A stretch of 64,000 nt of DNA, taken from positions 1,054,001 to 1,118,000 of the forward strand of contig WUJK01000006.1 in NCBI GenBank assembly GCA_011317545.1. Reading direction: 5' to 3'. Below, piece after piece: positions 9,960 to 21,684 of the stretch (position 1 is its first letter; every line of letters begins with the position of its first letter). This DNA is from Coniella vitis. Its lineage: Eukaryota > Ascomycota > Sordariomycetes > Diaporthales > Schizoparmaceae. Below the pieces are notes generated by a model that made no database searches, was not told the origin of the DNA, and worked only from the letters and a program-made list of their open reading frames with translations. The position numbers and the translations under genes are program-made.

Positions 9960-12900
9960 TCAAGGCCTTCTTGGCCCAGATACCCCTTCTTCACCACCTC
10001 CGCCGCCGCCGCCACCACCAGCATCCCGCGATATTACATTGCTGCCAGGAAATCGATTCGCCCGCTCGCGTGGCGGTTCGATGTCAACCCAGTTGCTCCA
10101 ATCCACCGCAAACTGTTCGCGGTTGACTGGGGGAAAGCCAAAATTGCCGATATAATTTGTCGGGTTCTGGTGTAGCACCTGTTGCATTGGGTTCGCTGGT
10201 TGCGGCTGTTCTGGTAGGTACGGCGCACCTGGCCCTGCTTGTGGGAAACCTGGTACTTGTTGCAGCTGTGGTAATTGTGGCAGCTGTTGTACTTTTTGCA
10301 ACTGTTGTTGTGGCGGTACTACTGTTACGAGTGGTGACCGTGGCAATACCAGAGGATAGTTGGTATAAAGGCCCCCAAAACCCGCCCAGGGTGAAGGAAT
10401 GGGCTGCAAGGGAGTCGATATTGGTCCATAAGTATTGGGTAGCGGTTGACCAATGTTCCGTCCTTGTTCATGCGTGCCAGCCTCCCTATGTCTATGGTCG
10501 GCCCGGCCGATGTTGTTCGCATCCTGGCGCAATGGAAGTTTTGAGGCTCCGCCAAGCTGCTGAACACCCAGGACAGAGTTGACAGCATCTTGGGCTTCTG
10601 CACCAGTCAGCGATCTGTTATCGCGCCTATTCCGTGGTACTAGAACTGCTGGTGGAGCCACTTGGGCCACTGGAACAAAAGTGGCCACCGGCTCCGGGAT
10701 GCGACGATAGCCCGCCGAGAAATCATGCCTTGGTGGCATGTAGTGTGGCAGGAAAGGATGCGCAGCGGTCTCATGGGGACGAGCTTGGGGCTCGAGGCCG
10801 TTCAATAACCCTGGTTCGGCGATGGCGGGACGTAATTTTTCGCGTATTCCTCCCCAGCGTCGAGCAAGTTGCTCCCGATTCACTTCTCGTCGCGCTAAAA
10901 TTACATCAACAGGAGAACTCAGCCAATCACCCACACAAACACACACCAAGAAAAAGAAAAAGGCAAGAAAAGAAGCATGAATTCATTTATCAAGCTAGCC
11001 GAACTTACGGTGGTGAGCTCCTTTTTCGCTTGGCTTGACCTTATCCGATGTCCGTATCTCAAGTAGACTGGAGTCCATGTCCATGTGCTCCTGGAGAACC
11101 TGTTCGCGAGCCTTCATTTCCGCATTGCTGACTTCCTCGGCATGAAGAGCATCGATGCCGTTTACGTCAAACAACGGACACTGTCCCATCTTTCCCCCAC
11201 GAGATACATCGTTGAAATGGGTGTAGTCACAAGACTTGGAGCAAATATAACACTGTGTGTTGCGGCACTTGGTGCATGTCATCTTGTCTGACTGTTAGCC
11301 CCAGGTCGTTTTATCGTCGACTCCAGATACTCGCTGCTGGTGTTACTTGGCTCAAGTGTACTAACCTTGTTGCATCCATTTTCTTTGATGAAGGGCGCGC
11401 TGCACTTGTTGCACCTCCGTATCAAGGCCGCCGACATGGCCTCTTCGATAGCATGGCGGGCAGATTGCCCTCTGTCAGTTGCTGCTTCTGCGCAAGTCTT
11501 TGGGAGGTGGGTTTCCGTCCGGCAGGCCCTACAGCTCACCACCTCACATTCTGGGTTCAGGCACCGGAATTCCTTATCCTCGTCAATAGATGGGTATTCC
11601 TGGGGAAAAGTCTCATTGTCAATGACTACAAGCGGGAGGAGGAAGGCCTGCGAAAAGTGTTCGAAGAGTCAGGGATCCTTACCATGGCAAACGGGCAGTA
11701 TGGGCATGTCTCCAGATTCTCGATGCCGGCTTCTCGTAAGATGGCTTCTTGCTCGATCCGACTCAGGGCTGTCAGAGAGTTCTTGTCGAGGAAAATCTCT
11801 TGCTGACGTATGCGAAAATGACCAGTGCAACCATCGGTAGACATACAGTCTAAATTGTACTTGCCTAGCCCGATCTGAGTTTCGGCCATCATGCGAGCAC
11901 AATCGCGGCAGAACCACTGATAGATTGTAAATGTGTTTGTTCAGCTAATGAACTCTCAACAGATGGAATTCAAGTTATGGACGCTGATGAACGACTTACA
12001 TGGAGTGTCTCACCATCACAGTGAACCATCTTATTCAACGCATGCTCAACAAAGCAGCACCCGCATTCGGCAATGTTTCCCTCGAGTTTGGCCTTTTCAA
12101 AATTTGCCAGCTCCTCTTTCTCTTTTCGTTTCTGCTCTTCGGCCTCGGCAATTTCTCCGTTGAAAACAGCGCGGGCGGCACGGAACTCTTCAAGTGCTTC
12201 ACGCTCGCCTAGATCAACATCACCTTGAAGACGTTGGGCGATCGCGTCGTCTGTCATGAAGGGATGGGCCTTTTGAGCCCGGCCCTTTATCCTGAAAGGT
12301 TGATCGCCTTGTCCATTCTGCCACGCATGCATCATTCTAGCCAAGCCAAGAAAGGTCGGGTAGAAGAGCCTGTGGTTTTGGTCCATGTATTTCCGCATGT
12401 CGTCAACATACAACTGCGGAAAGTTGTGCTGCATAATGTCATTGCTGTGAAGGGCTGTTAGTTGCAGGACATCCCATACTCATCTAAGCTGTTACGGACT
12501 AGCAAGGGAGGTGGGTGTAGAGAAGCTCACGTACCATGTCTTGAGATAAGAGGCTGGTTTGTGCTGCTGTCTGCGCTCTTCATTCTCCCACCTCTTGGCG
12601 GGATGATCTGCTGCTGGCTCATCGTCTTCAACCTGACGCTTTCGTTTTAGGTTGACCATGGGAGCTTTGGGGTACGATTCGCCCTTCTCTTGCGCATTCA
12701 GGATGCCCTCAATCACTTGAGCAGACACCCACAGCGCCTTCTCGCAAGCGTTAGTCAGGTATTCCGGGTCGATGTCAGGGAACAGTCCCAAGATCGCCAT
12801 CCGACATGATGACTTGTCCTCATTAGACGACTGCGCACGATCTTGAAAATTGACAAATTCTTCTTGAGGGCCGTTCATTGTGAGAAGGGCCTCTGGCGCT

Positions 12901-13229
12901 TGGAGCGGTTTGGGCAGAGGAAGCTGTGCTGCTGCTGCTGCTGCCGCCGCCGCCGTGGCAGCAGCAGGATTGGGGTTGACAAAAACAGGATGACGGGCCA
13001 GTATGCGAACTTCTCTTATGTTGCTGGGCGAGATTGGGTTGCCTTCTGGTGCCTCAGGCAGTCCAAGCAATCCTGACTGGGTAGGTTGCGGGCCTCGGTT
13101 TTCTTTCTGGGGAAGCTGAACAACAGTTGGATCGGACCTTCCATTGTGTGCGCTCGTTAGTGTGGGTACCCCGTTGCAGATCTTGAGGGACTGGAGCGGC
13201 GCAAGAATGGCCTTCACCTGGGACGGCAT
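9960..13229 (-). CDS. RBR (RING-IBR-RING) E3 ubiquitin ligase, RNF216/TRIAD3 type (6 exons)
   Basis: Predicted E3 ligase that passes ubiquitin through a RING2 cysteine. Exons: 13229-12535, 12444-12000, 11916-11683, 11599-11366, 11282-11009 and 10894-9960, giving about 938 residues; every junction is GT..AG and in phase. Order: poly-Ala stretch (about 89-101), a CUE-like helical segment (AILGLFPDIDPEYLTNACEKA, about 145-190, one residue omitted at each side), an Arg/Glu-rich helix, RING1 (about 359-412: CGCC, then WFCRDC and LDCMSTDGC), IBR (about 471-515: CLNPEC, SCRACR) and RING2 (about 521-560: CNKC, GCNK then MTCTKCRNTQCYIC). C539 in MTC is the candidate catalytic residue by alignment to RNF216. 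The tail is Pro/Gln-rich. Acceptor 11282 is preferred over 11291 because it avoids a 3-residue insertion beside the catalytic Cys. The start at 13229 is the least certain part; the frame stays open upstream to 13511. Confidence 0.85.
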
Positions 13230-15156
13230 GAAGGCAGGAGTGACTTTGGTATGGAGCAGGCTCAACAACAGAAACGCAGGAGAAGAGAAGGACGGCAGGA
13301 AGGGTGAAGTCTTCTTCAGAAGCTGTGTGGGAAAGGGAATGAGAAGACCGAAGTGTCCATTGGAGTGGACCGGTGGGAAGATACCTGCAGGCAGAAGAGG
13401 AGGCACACATAGCAGGTGGAAAGAAGCACAAATAGAAAAGAGAAACATGAGCAAGAGGAGCAGGCCGCAACTACGAACCGAACCAGGCAAGTAGTGAAAG
13501 CTCACAAACAACCGAGCAGCTCACAAGCCCCAACATGGCGCAGTGGCTGTCGGGCCAGAGGCTTGTTGATATCACATGCTCTGCAATGGCACAGAGGAGA
13601 TAGTCTAGCCATTGGCAGGGAACGTGAGAAGCATCAAAAGACAAGGAAACCTACACCTGAATCCAAACAGAGCTCGAGGCTAGACGGAAGGGGCAAAGCA
13701 AGTCTGCCAGCTCCCAAGAGGCTCCGGTAGTGCTTCTCCCTGGACTGTGGTGGCACAGGGTCTGATACAGGACGGCAAAAGGAGTTGAGACAGGAGCCTA
13801 GAGTTGCTAGGCTATGCATTCTGCAAGCGCCCCAAAACATATCCTGCTGCTCTGCCTGGCGGCTGGTTCGAGCTTGGTGTACACGGCGGGCCGGTGTGAG
13901 TGCCAGACCCAACGGTCACCACCCCGGCTTGGCAGCCCGGCACTAACTCGGAGCAGCACACGGCGTAGAACGGGCGTTGGCTTTCAGGAAACGGTGGACT
14001 CGGTAGGACTAAGTGGGCTGTGGAACCAGCCGTCCTCAAGGATGATATCAGGCGATGATGCTCAATCGGACAGGCTCGTTGGGGCAGAGTCCCTCCTTAG
14101 AGCATCGAGGAATAGAAGTCACCGTCTTTTTTCTCGAAGCGCCCCTCTTACCAGGTACTTGCTAGGGGGCCGGTGCGTCGGTGCTGTTGGTGACGATCCA
14201 GGCTCGGTCAATCGAACTGGATGGCCTCGGAGCTGCGAATGGAGTTTCGAAAACGCTCCCAGTCAAGATTGGACGGCAAGAATCCCTAGGCAGTGAACGA
14301 TATTAAGAACCTTTGGCATACTAAAGTCAGAGTTCGTACCTGCTCGTTGGCAAGTCTGCCCAGCGGCTCCTGATACGGCCACGACTGTGCAAGCCCCCTC
14401 TGCAACTGCCCAGGCGTTGGAGCACCACCTGATCACCCCCACCAACGGCAGGACTATGCCAAATATACGTACCTAGTACCTAGGCGTTTGACGTGGATCA
14501 AAGTACCCCTGCTGCACGTATTGTATTCGCAGATACATGGTACTGAGGTACATACATTGTACTTACGCTTGCAAGAGGAGAGTACAACCTGAAGGTCCAA
14601 TCCCTGCTCCGCGGGCTGCACCTCACACCTTACGATGCGAACCGCCGCGGCAGGAGCCATGATCTGCTCAGCCTATTAGCTGACTCAACTTAAATGGTTA
14701 GTTTGCTTTTATTATAGCGAAAAGCAGAGCGCTTGAAACCTAGTCGCAAGGCATACAAAGCCGTCATTTATCATTTACGAAATGCCACTCGACGTTTGTC
14801 ACAAATAGGCCTAGCGAATGGCGCTTGATACGTCAAGTTGACAACCATGTGTGTTGTCAAATCAGCAAGATAGCAAATTGATGCCTCTTCTCACAAAATA
14901 CTGCAGACAATTGCTTCAAGTGTGCGTGTGGATCTTGCCCCTAGCAACGTTTCATCGTCTTTATGAACCAGATCTCTGGTGACCACCACTGTTCTGCATA
15001 CGTATTGTCATACATCCGGCGCCCTCAATCAGGTGGATAGCAATGAAATTCCAACCTGATGCCATCCGTGAATCATATCTGTAAACCTAAACTGTCTCGA
15101 GACACAACATCAACCAAGCGAAATATGCTGACCATTCTCTCACAGTATCGTCACGT
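13230..15156. other. Upstream region of RBR ligase gene; 3' flank of RAD4
   Basis: About 1.9 kb without a credible gene. The RBR promoter and 5' UTR must be in the left part, and a small upstream exon of that gene is possible around 13.3-13.5 kb. The right end is the 3' flank of RAD4. Palindromic stretches such as CCTAGTACCTAGG (14473-14485) are present without known role. Confidence 0.5.
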
Positions 15157-17913
15157 TCAGCCAAAATCAACAATCAAAGCATCGTCATCGCCCTCATCAG
15201 CATCCTCGTCGTTATCGCCTCCGCCAACCGGGAAGAAGTAGCCCGACTTTTGGCCAGTGATTGGGTGGCGCTGGTCGTCTTTTTCAGCGCCTTCGGGCAA
15301 GAAGCCGCCAGCTATCTCCTCGGTATCAATTCCCTCCACTGACTGCGGTTCGACTTGGTCACGGCTGTGGCCAAATACATTGTAGGAATCGTCGGCGTCT
15401 CCGTATTCCCTGCGTATCCTTTCACGGATCCGCATACCCATGAGAAACCTCCTCCAGGTAGCGAGAACTAGCTTTTGGCGTTTCTCATCCTCTCTCCGTT
15501 TTTTCTCGGCCTCATCCTTGGCAAGCTCCTCCATAACCCTGTCACAATACTCTTGGGCGACAACCACTCCTTGAATAACCGGTACAGCCATACGGTGGCC
15601 AAACTCAAAATCAACAACTGCTTCCGCAAAGTCGATTCCTAGACGTTTGCATATACGCACCGCGCCTCGAAAGGGCACATGGGCAGCTCCTTCAGGAAGC
15701 ATGTGCTCAGCAAAGAGATCAATGTTGCCGTACTGGTTCTTCGGAATGACACCATTCTCAATCGGCGGTGGAATGATCCAGTCTGTCTGATCATAACTGT
15801 AGAGTGGCTGTAGGACTTTGTGGCCGGCCTGAGCCTCTGCCTCCGCCAGCTCTCTCCGCCGGTTTGTCGTGGCAGCCCTGTACGGTGCCATCTTGAGCGG
15901 CTCGGCGCCAGGCAACGGCGCCCGTCCCTGCTTGTGCCATGTCTCCTCGCTCTTGACTTGCACCACGTCTTTGCGGAGATACACTGGCTCCTCGTCACCA
16001 AGGCCAGACTTGCTTTTGAGTCTAAACATCTTCACTGGCCTTGCGGTCGCCAATAATGCCTCCTCACGCTTGAGGTGCCGTGCCAAGACGAATTCTTTGG
16101 ACTGTTTGTAGTACTGTAGCGTGTCTTCTCCCGGTTGCGCTTCCTTCTTCTCTGCAGGCTTCAGGTCCGTGGCATCCTCCTCCCAATCTATATCTGTCAG
16201 AGGATGATTTTCGTCGCCCCTGACATACCCACGCAGTACTGACTTGAACCAATCGAACTGGTCATAACGCTTGACTTTACCATTCTTGTTATATATTGGA
16301 ACTTTTTGAATGGGGTACCGGCTGCCCTTGGTCCTGCCAGGAAGCACTTGTCGCTTCAGGTATCGTATCGTGACATCCTTGGCTGTGCCATCGTCTGCAA
16401 AACCTACGACGTAGGCAATAACTTGTTTTGCTCGTTCAGTCTGGCCTCCGCGTGGCTCGAAAGACTCAATGAATTCTCTATTCGTCCCAACAACGTTTCT
16501 GACAAGAGCATCCACTGGTACCCATTTCTGGGTTGCTGTTGACAAGACTTCGGTCCAATAGTGCGGATATTCCAGATCCCTATCGAATTTCGCAGTGCTA
16601 GCCTTCTTGCCTGCTCTGAGGGGCGGTACATCGACAATAGGAACACTATCTTCGCTAAGGTAGAGATCAGAATCCTCATCTGCCGATTGCTGCCTGGACT
16701 TTGCTGTTTTCCCTTGTGCGGTGGTTTGCAGACTGTCAGTATTCTTGGCCCTTGCAGCGTCCCCTTCGCTGGGATCTTTTCGCTCTGGGCCAGCATCTTC
16801 CAAAGAGTTGAAACTAAAACCAACGGGCTGCAAGCTGGCGACCATTCGTGCATCAAGACCGATTGCTCTAAGGAGTGCCGTAAAGAGCTGAGCTCCAACA
16901 TCGCGACTCCCTGTGCATTCTTGCGCCCGCAGACGGAACCACACGACGCTTGAGATGCGCTCGCCATATCGATGAGGACTGGTACCGCCTGCTCTGTAAC
17001 CTTTGATCAAGCTTGTACTAGTCCTGGTTTGCATGTATCCCAGCTTGCGAATACCTGGGGCGGTGATCCGGAACCTTTGGCGCCACCAAGAAGAAAGTGC
17101 TTTGAGAAGGCGAAACAGGGGATCGCCAAAGCTCATGTTCACAGCACTCTGCTCGAGTCGTTGTGCAGCTTTGCTCCAATCCTTTCTCGAGTCTTCCGTC
17201 TGCGTCCTGCTTGTTGCTTTACTCTTGCCCTTCCCTGTTCCTCCTCTTTTAGTGGGTTTTGGGGGTGTTGATTCTTGGACCGCGAGACCACTGTTTCGCC
17301 GGAACCGTTCAATTTCCTCCCACATGCCCGGCGGCAGATGGGATAGCATAATCCCTTGTACCAGGGGGTCGCACAGCCAAGTATTCCGGACAGCATTATG
17401 CCACATCAAGAACTGAACATGCATACAATGTGTCGCGTCACGGATGCGTCTCTCATTCTTAGACGGCCCTCGTTTGCCGCCAAAGTCCGCATAAGTAGCA
17501 GTGGGAATATGATTTAATGTCAGCTCGAGCGCACCATTCTTCAGACCCGCTGCCTCCTGAGGCGCCAAGGTTGTACTGTAGGGGACATCCTCAAATTCAA
17601 CGTCGTCATCTTCATCTTCATCTACCGGACTGTCCTCAGCCTTTGGCTGGGTCGCTGAGAGGGCGGCGGATACATCCGCAAAGTCGGCGTCCGACAAGGA
17701 GCTTAGAGAGTCGCTGTCATCACTACTCTCAACCAGCTTCTTCTGGCGCGTTTTACCCTTGGGTTTTGGTGAAGACGTCGCGTCGAGATCGTCAAACAGT
17801 GTTGCTTTCCTGGCAGGGGCGACTGCTGGGGCTTTGGCTTTCTTTTTCGAAACGGCGTCAGACTTGTCGGGAGAATCCTGACGCAACCTCTTGCGGGGAA
17901 TGTAGGGTGGCAT
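15157..17913 (-). CDS. DNA repair protein Rad4/XPC family
   Basis: Intronless 918-residue protein of the Rad4/XPC family, the nuclear damage-recognition factor of nucleotide excision repair, which flips damaged bases and recruits TFIIH together with Rad23. The N-terminus is basic then acidic (residues 60-108), typical of the disordered lead-in. The transglutaminase-like fold spans about 160-480, with AQLFTALLRAIGLDARMV at 341 and HYWTEVLSTATQKWVPVDAL at 451. Three beta-hairpin domains follow: BHD1 about 606-655 (LARHLKREEALL), BHD2 about 658-710, and BHD3 about 717-795 (HVPFRGAVRICKRLGIDFAEAVVDF, shortened here). A charged helix and an acidic tail end the protein. Fission yeast has two paralogues, Rhp41 and Rhp42; the sequence alone does not tell me which one this is. 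Confidence 0.95.
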   Translation of the reverse strand: MPPYIPRKRLRQDSPDKSDAVSKKKAKAPAVAPARKATLFDDLDATSSPKPKGKTRQKKLVESSDDSDSLSSLSDADFADVSAALSATQPKAEDSPVDEDEDDDVEFEDVPYSTTLAPQEAAGLKNGALELTLNHIPTATYADFGGKRGPSKNERRIRDATHCMHVQFLMWHNAVRNTWLCDPLVQGIMLSHLPPGMWEEIERFRRNSGLAVQESTPPKPTKRGGTGKGKSKATSRTQTEDSRKDWSKAAQRLEQSAVNMSFGDPLFRLLKALSSWWRQRFRITAPGIRKLGYMQTRTSTSLIKGYRAGGTSPHRYGERISSVVWFRLRAQECTGSRDVGAQLFTALLRAIGLDARMVASLQPVGFSFNSLEDAGPERKDPSEGDAARAKNTDSLQTTAQGKTAKSRQQSADEDSDLYLSEDSVPIVDVPPLRAGKKASTAKFDRDLEYPHYWTEVLSTATQKWVPVDALVRNVVGTNREFIESFEPRGGQTERAKQVIAYVVGFADDGTAKDVTIRYLKRQVLPGRTKGSRYPIQKVPIYNKNGKVKRYDQFDWFKSVLRGYVRGDENHPLTDIDWEEDATDLKPAEKKEAQPGEDTLQYYKQSKEFVLARHLKREEALLATARPVKMFRLKSKSGLGDEEPVYLRKDVVQVKSEETWHKQGRAPLPGAEPLKMAPYRAATTNRRRELAEAEAQAGHKVLQPLYSYDQTDWIIPPPIENGVIPKNQYGNIDLFAEHMLPEGAAHVPFRGAVRICKRLGIDFAEAVVDFEFGHRMAVPVIQGVVVAQEYCDRVMEELAKDEAEKKRREDEKRQKLVLATWRRFLMGMRIRERIRREYGDADDSYNVFGHSRDQVEPQSVEGIDTEEIAGGFLPEGAEKDDQRHPITGQKSGYFFPVGGGDNDEDADEGDDDALIVDFG

Positions 17914-18704
17914 TGTGATGGGGACTGGTGATGTTGGAGGGGAAATGCATAGTGTTTGGCATTTGCCGCCAAGTTCTGCGTGTATACTATGTAAGGCAAG
18001 CCAGACTCGCCGAGTTACGTAGCCAGGTAGTCCAAGAACAGAGTTTAGAACCCCTGTCGATCCGGGTCTGCTTATTGCATCATAGATTCATACGGCCGGG
18101 AAGCGGCGCGTCTATCATATACATTGTGCTATGTACATAGTAAGCTCGACACACGCAGGCACGTGATAGCTTAAATGGGTAAATGAGCTCTGAGGGTTAG
18201 GGTTAGACCGTTATCATTGGCGAACAGTTCTGAGCAGTGAGGAAGCTGATTAAGGATCAATTTAGGGACAATCGCTCTCAAGAATCGAATTTTAGAATAT
18301 ATAAATAAGACTGTATCAAGAATAGGTCAGCGTAGGGCTCGTCAAGGCATCTATGCAAAGCTCGAGGTACAGAAAGCAGGTACTATACAGTACTTGACAG
18401 GGGCCTCGCCCAGCCTTATGACCCATTGCTTCTAGGCCTTTCCAGGGGTGTCTCATTAAGGGTCCCGCCTTACGGTTACGTGTTGGTCAGCAGCCTTGTC
18501 CCTCCATACAGCACTCCAGTCTCGTCAGCCTCGGCCGCCCACTTGCTTCGCCACCCCTTCTTGTCCGACAGAATTGCTAATTCAACAACGCACCTCTCAT
18601 TACGCGGCGCCCGTCTGCCTGTGGCCGCGCTTTCTGACACAAATCAGCTCGCATACAAATCCCTCTTCTCCGCCTCCCTTCCAGTCCCATCATTCGCCGC
18701 CGCA
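17914..18704. promoter_or_regulatory. Divergent promoter region, RAD4 (-) / CUZ1 (+)
   Basis: About 0.8 kb between two divergent starts. It contains CTATGTACATAG (18129-18140) extended to TACATAGTA, and a TTAGGGTTAG stretch (18195-18204), which is one and a half telomere-type units and not a telomere. The CUZ1 frame stays open upstream to 18426, but that part has no recognisable domain. Confidence 0.5.
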
Positions 18705-19658
18705 ATGCCTTCAGACACACCACCTCCAGGCGAGACCTCGTATGTCAACATGACCCAAGTCGCCGACCGTTCTCTACACGACGCCTCCCTCGTTGGAAGC
18801 CATTGCGAAGCCGACTACTGCAACCTCCTCGACTTCCTCCCCTTTCTTTGCCAATCATGCAACAAGACCTTTTGCCTCGACCACCGTACCGAGTCAGCAC
18901 ACAAGTGCGCCCACGCCGGCGCCTGGGCAGAGCGCAAGCGCCAAGCTCAACTGGCGAAACCCAGCTATGGCGCCGGTAAACAAATGCACAGCATGGTCGC
19001 AGAAAAGGACTGCGCATCACCGAGCTGCAGGACACGTATAGGGACGAGCCTCGTACAGGGGGTTCATTGCGACAAGTGTAATCGTGACTATTGCCTTAAG
19101 CATCGGTTCGAGGACGACCACGACTGCAAGAACCTCGAGCCAATTGGTGCACGGCCAACGGCGGCGGTCAACAAAGCTTTCAATACGGCATTTAGTAACT
19201 TTAAGGCTTGGACCAAGACGAATAAGGAGAAGGCGGCAGCGGCAGCGGGTCGAGCATTGCCCAAGGCGAAGCCTACATCTGCATCGCAACGAATTATCGC
19301 CGTGAACGACCTTAAAAAGACAGCCAAAGGAGATGACAAGCTAGCAGCCGAGAAAAGAGTGTACCTCTATGTGGAGGCTGAGGCTGCTACGACAACGGCC
19401 AAGATGCCCAAGGGCAAGTTCTTTTACTCAAAGGACTGGGTCATTGGCAGAGTATTGGACTCTGCCGCCAAAAGCCTGCAAATTGAGAATATCAATAACC
19501 AATCGAATAAGGAGGAGGATAAGCTTAGGGTGTTTCATGTTGAAGGCGGCAGGGTGCTGGAATTTAACGAGAAGGTTGGAAGTGCGCTCACGTCAGGCAA
19601 TACGATTGTCCTGTTACGGGGTGTTGGACCTTCGACACCGGATTTGATTGAGGCATAA
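18705..19658 (+). CDS. CUZ1: AN1 zinc-finger / ubiquitin-like protein, Cuz1 homologue
   Basis: Intronless protein of 317 residues. Yeast Cuz1 binds Cdc48 and the proteasome and helps deliver ubiquitinated proteins, notably under arsenite stress. Two AN1 fingers are visible: residues 34-68 (C-x4-C-x9-C-x2-C-x4-C-x2-H-x5-H-x-C) and 103-141 with the same spacing plan (CDKC, CLKH, HDC). A Lys/Ala-rich linker follows, then a C-terminal ubiquitin-like fold at about 215-315 (KRVYLYVEAE ... GKFFYSKDWVIGRVLDSAAK ... LRVFHVEGG). That combination of AN1 fingers then Ubl is the Cuz1 layout. I chose the ATG at 18705 (context GCCGCAATGCC); the frame is open 279 bp upstream, but that stretch is Ser/Pro-rich and reads as leader. 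The gene is convergent with MTP18. Confidence 0.85.
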   Translation: MPSDTPPPGETSYVNMTQVADRSLHDASLVGSHCEADYCNLLDFLPFLCQSCNKTFCLDHRTESAHKCAHAGAWAERKRQAQLAKPSYGAGKQMHSMVAEKDCASPSCRTRIGTSLVQGVHCDKCNRDYCLKHRFEDDHDCKNLEPIGARPTAAVNKAFNTAFSNFKAWTKTNKEKAAAAAGRALPKAKPTSASQRIIAVNDLKKTAKGDDKLAAEKRVYLYVEAEAATTTAKMPKGKFFYSKDWVIGRVLDSAAKSLQIENINNQSNKEEDKLRVFHVEGGRVLEFNEKVGSALTSGNTIVLLRGVGPSTPDLIEA

Positions 19659-19976
19659 AGCGCATTCATATACCGAGTATCATCAGCATTGTCACGGAGT
19701 TTTCGGAGTTGGCAGAGAGGACCACTTGTTCTTGGTAGAAAGGTTTCGAGATACCAACTGAGCCTTGAGATTATTTTCAATTAAGCGAAGATGATGATAT
19801 GTTCCATTTCACTGAAACAGCTTGCCTTTTTATTGAGACAAGAACACGTTCCTGAAGCTGCCACCGGAAATATCCGAGCCCAACCGACGCCATTTGCTGA
19901 AGAAATGATGAGTAGTACGTCTGCACCCTGCAAGTAATAGTAATAGATCCGGGTCAGAAGTATGGTGCTGTGCCCC
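19659..19976. other. Convergent 3' flanks of CUZ1 and MTP18
   Basis: 318 bp with no gene; both transcripts must terminate here. Confidence 0.6.
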
Positions 19977-21155
19977 TTATAGCTCCTTTTCTTTGACTGG
20001 CTTATTGGACAGGGCCTTCTCCCTTCCTACCACTGGCGCCGAGCCAACATACGCCTTTCCGCCAAATGCTTCGAATCCCTTATGGAACACCCACTCAGTA
20101 GCGCTCTCCACAGGCTCGTCAAACAAGCTGGGTAGGAATGGCACCACAGCAAGTCCAAGCCCAATTGGGCCCCACGTGCGCAAAGTTTTGTTCTTGACAT
20201 CTTTCAGGGCCCTGCCACTGTACCTGACCACACTGTGAATGGTAAAAGCAGGCAATCCCATACTGGCAACAGACTGGAATATGGCCCTCTGCGCCATGAC
20301 CGTCTTCCAGTTCTCCAGCGGTGGCACGGAACGCGGTTGCAGGCTTGCCGAACTATCGAGGTTGGGCTCGAGCCCCGTCATCTTTTGTTGCTTGTCGGAG
20401 AGTTGAAGCTGAGGATTGAGTATGCGCTGGTTGTGCAGGTAGGCTTTGTAGCCCTCGTAGGAGACATCGCCCAAAATGTAGGCCCATGACACGCCGTATG
20501 CGCCGCGCACCAGCCAGGGGTGTGCAACGGGCCGGAAGGACTCGCCAATATCGGATGTATACGCAACGTAGCGGTGCGCAGAGAGGAGAATCGTGCGGAC
20601 GCGGGAAGCATAGGCGGCGAAACGCACGTTGGATTCGGTAGACTCCGGTGCGCTGCGAATTAGTCAGTTTGGTTAGCTTACTATGTACTTTAGATGGCTC
20701 AGAAGACCCGTGTGACGATGACCACGTTGTTTCCCACACCAGGAGGACGAGGAAGAGGGCAGCAGGGCTAGACTGCCAAGATCTCAAGCAACTAATCTCT
20801 CCATGTACTCTTGGCTCAGAGGAAAGCCGTGCTGGGGGTATTTTGCGAGGTGCGTCAAAGCAAAGTTGATCGCAGCGGCACGAAACGGAACGTACTATCC
20901 GTCGACCAGCTCGTCAAAGAAATTATCTTCCTTGTCCTGCTTGTCGACGATCTTCTGCAGCGCGGGAGGCAGCTTCTGACGGTCTGGCAGCGTTGGATCG
21001 AAGGTATCTCGATTTTTGGACGCTGTCTTGTCGTACCTCTCGTGCTGCGCATCTGTGGTTGTGGCTGGCGTCTCCTTGACCACAGCGGCCGGCGAAGCCG
21101 GCGACGCCGGTGAGGCCTTGGAGTCTTTGTCGCTATTGCCCTTTCCCCACCACAT
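19977..21155 (-). CDS. Mitochondrial fission process protein 1 (MTP18/MTFP1 family), 2 exons
   Basis: Predicted mitochondrial inner-membrane protein of 311 residues; MTP18 in animals promotes fission. Exon 1 is 21155-20896 and exon 2 is 20652-19977. The 243-bp intron is long for this window, but its splice joins ...DNFFDELVDG to YAPESTESNVRFAAY in frame, restoring the family block. Exon 2 has SAHRYVAYTSDIGESFRP and HPWLVRGAYGVSWAYILGD, the strongest family matches, followed by QRAIFQSVASMGLPAFTIHS, the second conserved helix. The N-terminus (MWWGKGNSDKD, then an Ala-Ser-Pro repeat) is low complexity and not a clear cleavable presequence. It is divergent with ATP19, another mitochondrial gene, across 529 bp. 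Confidence 0.9.
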
Positions 21156-21684
21156 ATTGGATTCGTAGATGCTGGAAGATTTGGAGGAATTGACTCAAGG
21201 GCTACGAAATCAAGTGCTGTGTGGTAGTTGGATTAGTGGTAGGCAAGCTGGCGTGCGGAAGCGTTTTCAAAAATTGGTGGAGAGGTCTAGAAGAGTCACT
21301 CGCAAATGACGTCGTGATTAGCAAGTACTGTACTTATCGTCAACCGAAGAAACAACCCCCGGGCGGGGCCGGGTTGGCCCAGGCTTTGCGGGCTCTTCAG
21401 GCTTCCACCCCTGGCCCTACTGGTGTCCCGGGACGGTTTGGCGGCTAATCTCGACCCCGGGCCTGGTTTGCTCCCGCTGAAAGCGCTACTATGATAGCAA
21501 CCACTCTGCCGCGCGCCAGGAACCGGGTTCGGCCTGAGGCATCAGCAAATTCAGCAGCCGCAGGGAAACTTGTCAATTGACTGTCTTGCGTCGTTTTCCC
21601 AACCCGCGCAACCGCATCCCGAACTTTCCCACGCACCCGCTACGCAGCTTTCCCCTCCCCAGCCGGCCCAGATCGATTGTCAAG
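21156..21684. promoter_or_regulatory. Divergent promoter of MTP18 (-) and ATP19 (+)
   Basis: 529 bp separate the two start codons. The stretch has GC-rich blocks (CCCCGGGCGGGGCC at 21357-21370; CCCCGGGCC near 21455). No known binding site is identified. Confidence 0.55.

Noticed and set aside
18195..18204. TTAGGGTTAG, possible telomere sequence
   Set aside because: Only one and a half units, inside a promoter between two housekeeping genes.
18426..18704. N-terminal extension of CUZ1
   Set aside because: Open frame continues upstream but the sequence is Ser/Pro/Leu-rich, without the AN1 context, and the ATG at 18705 has a better start context.
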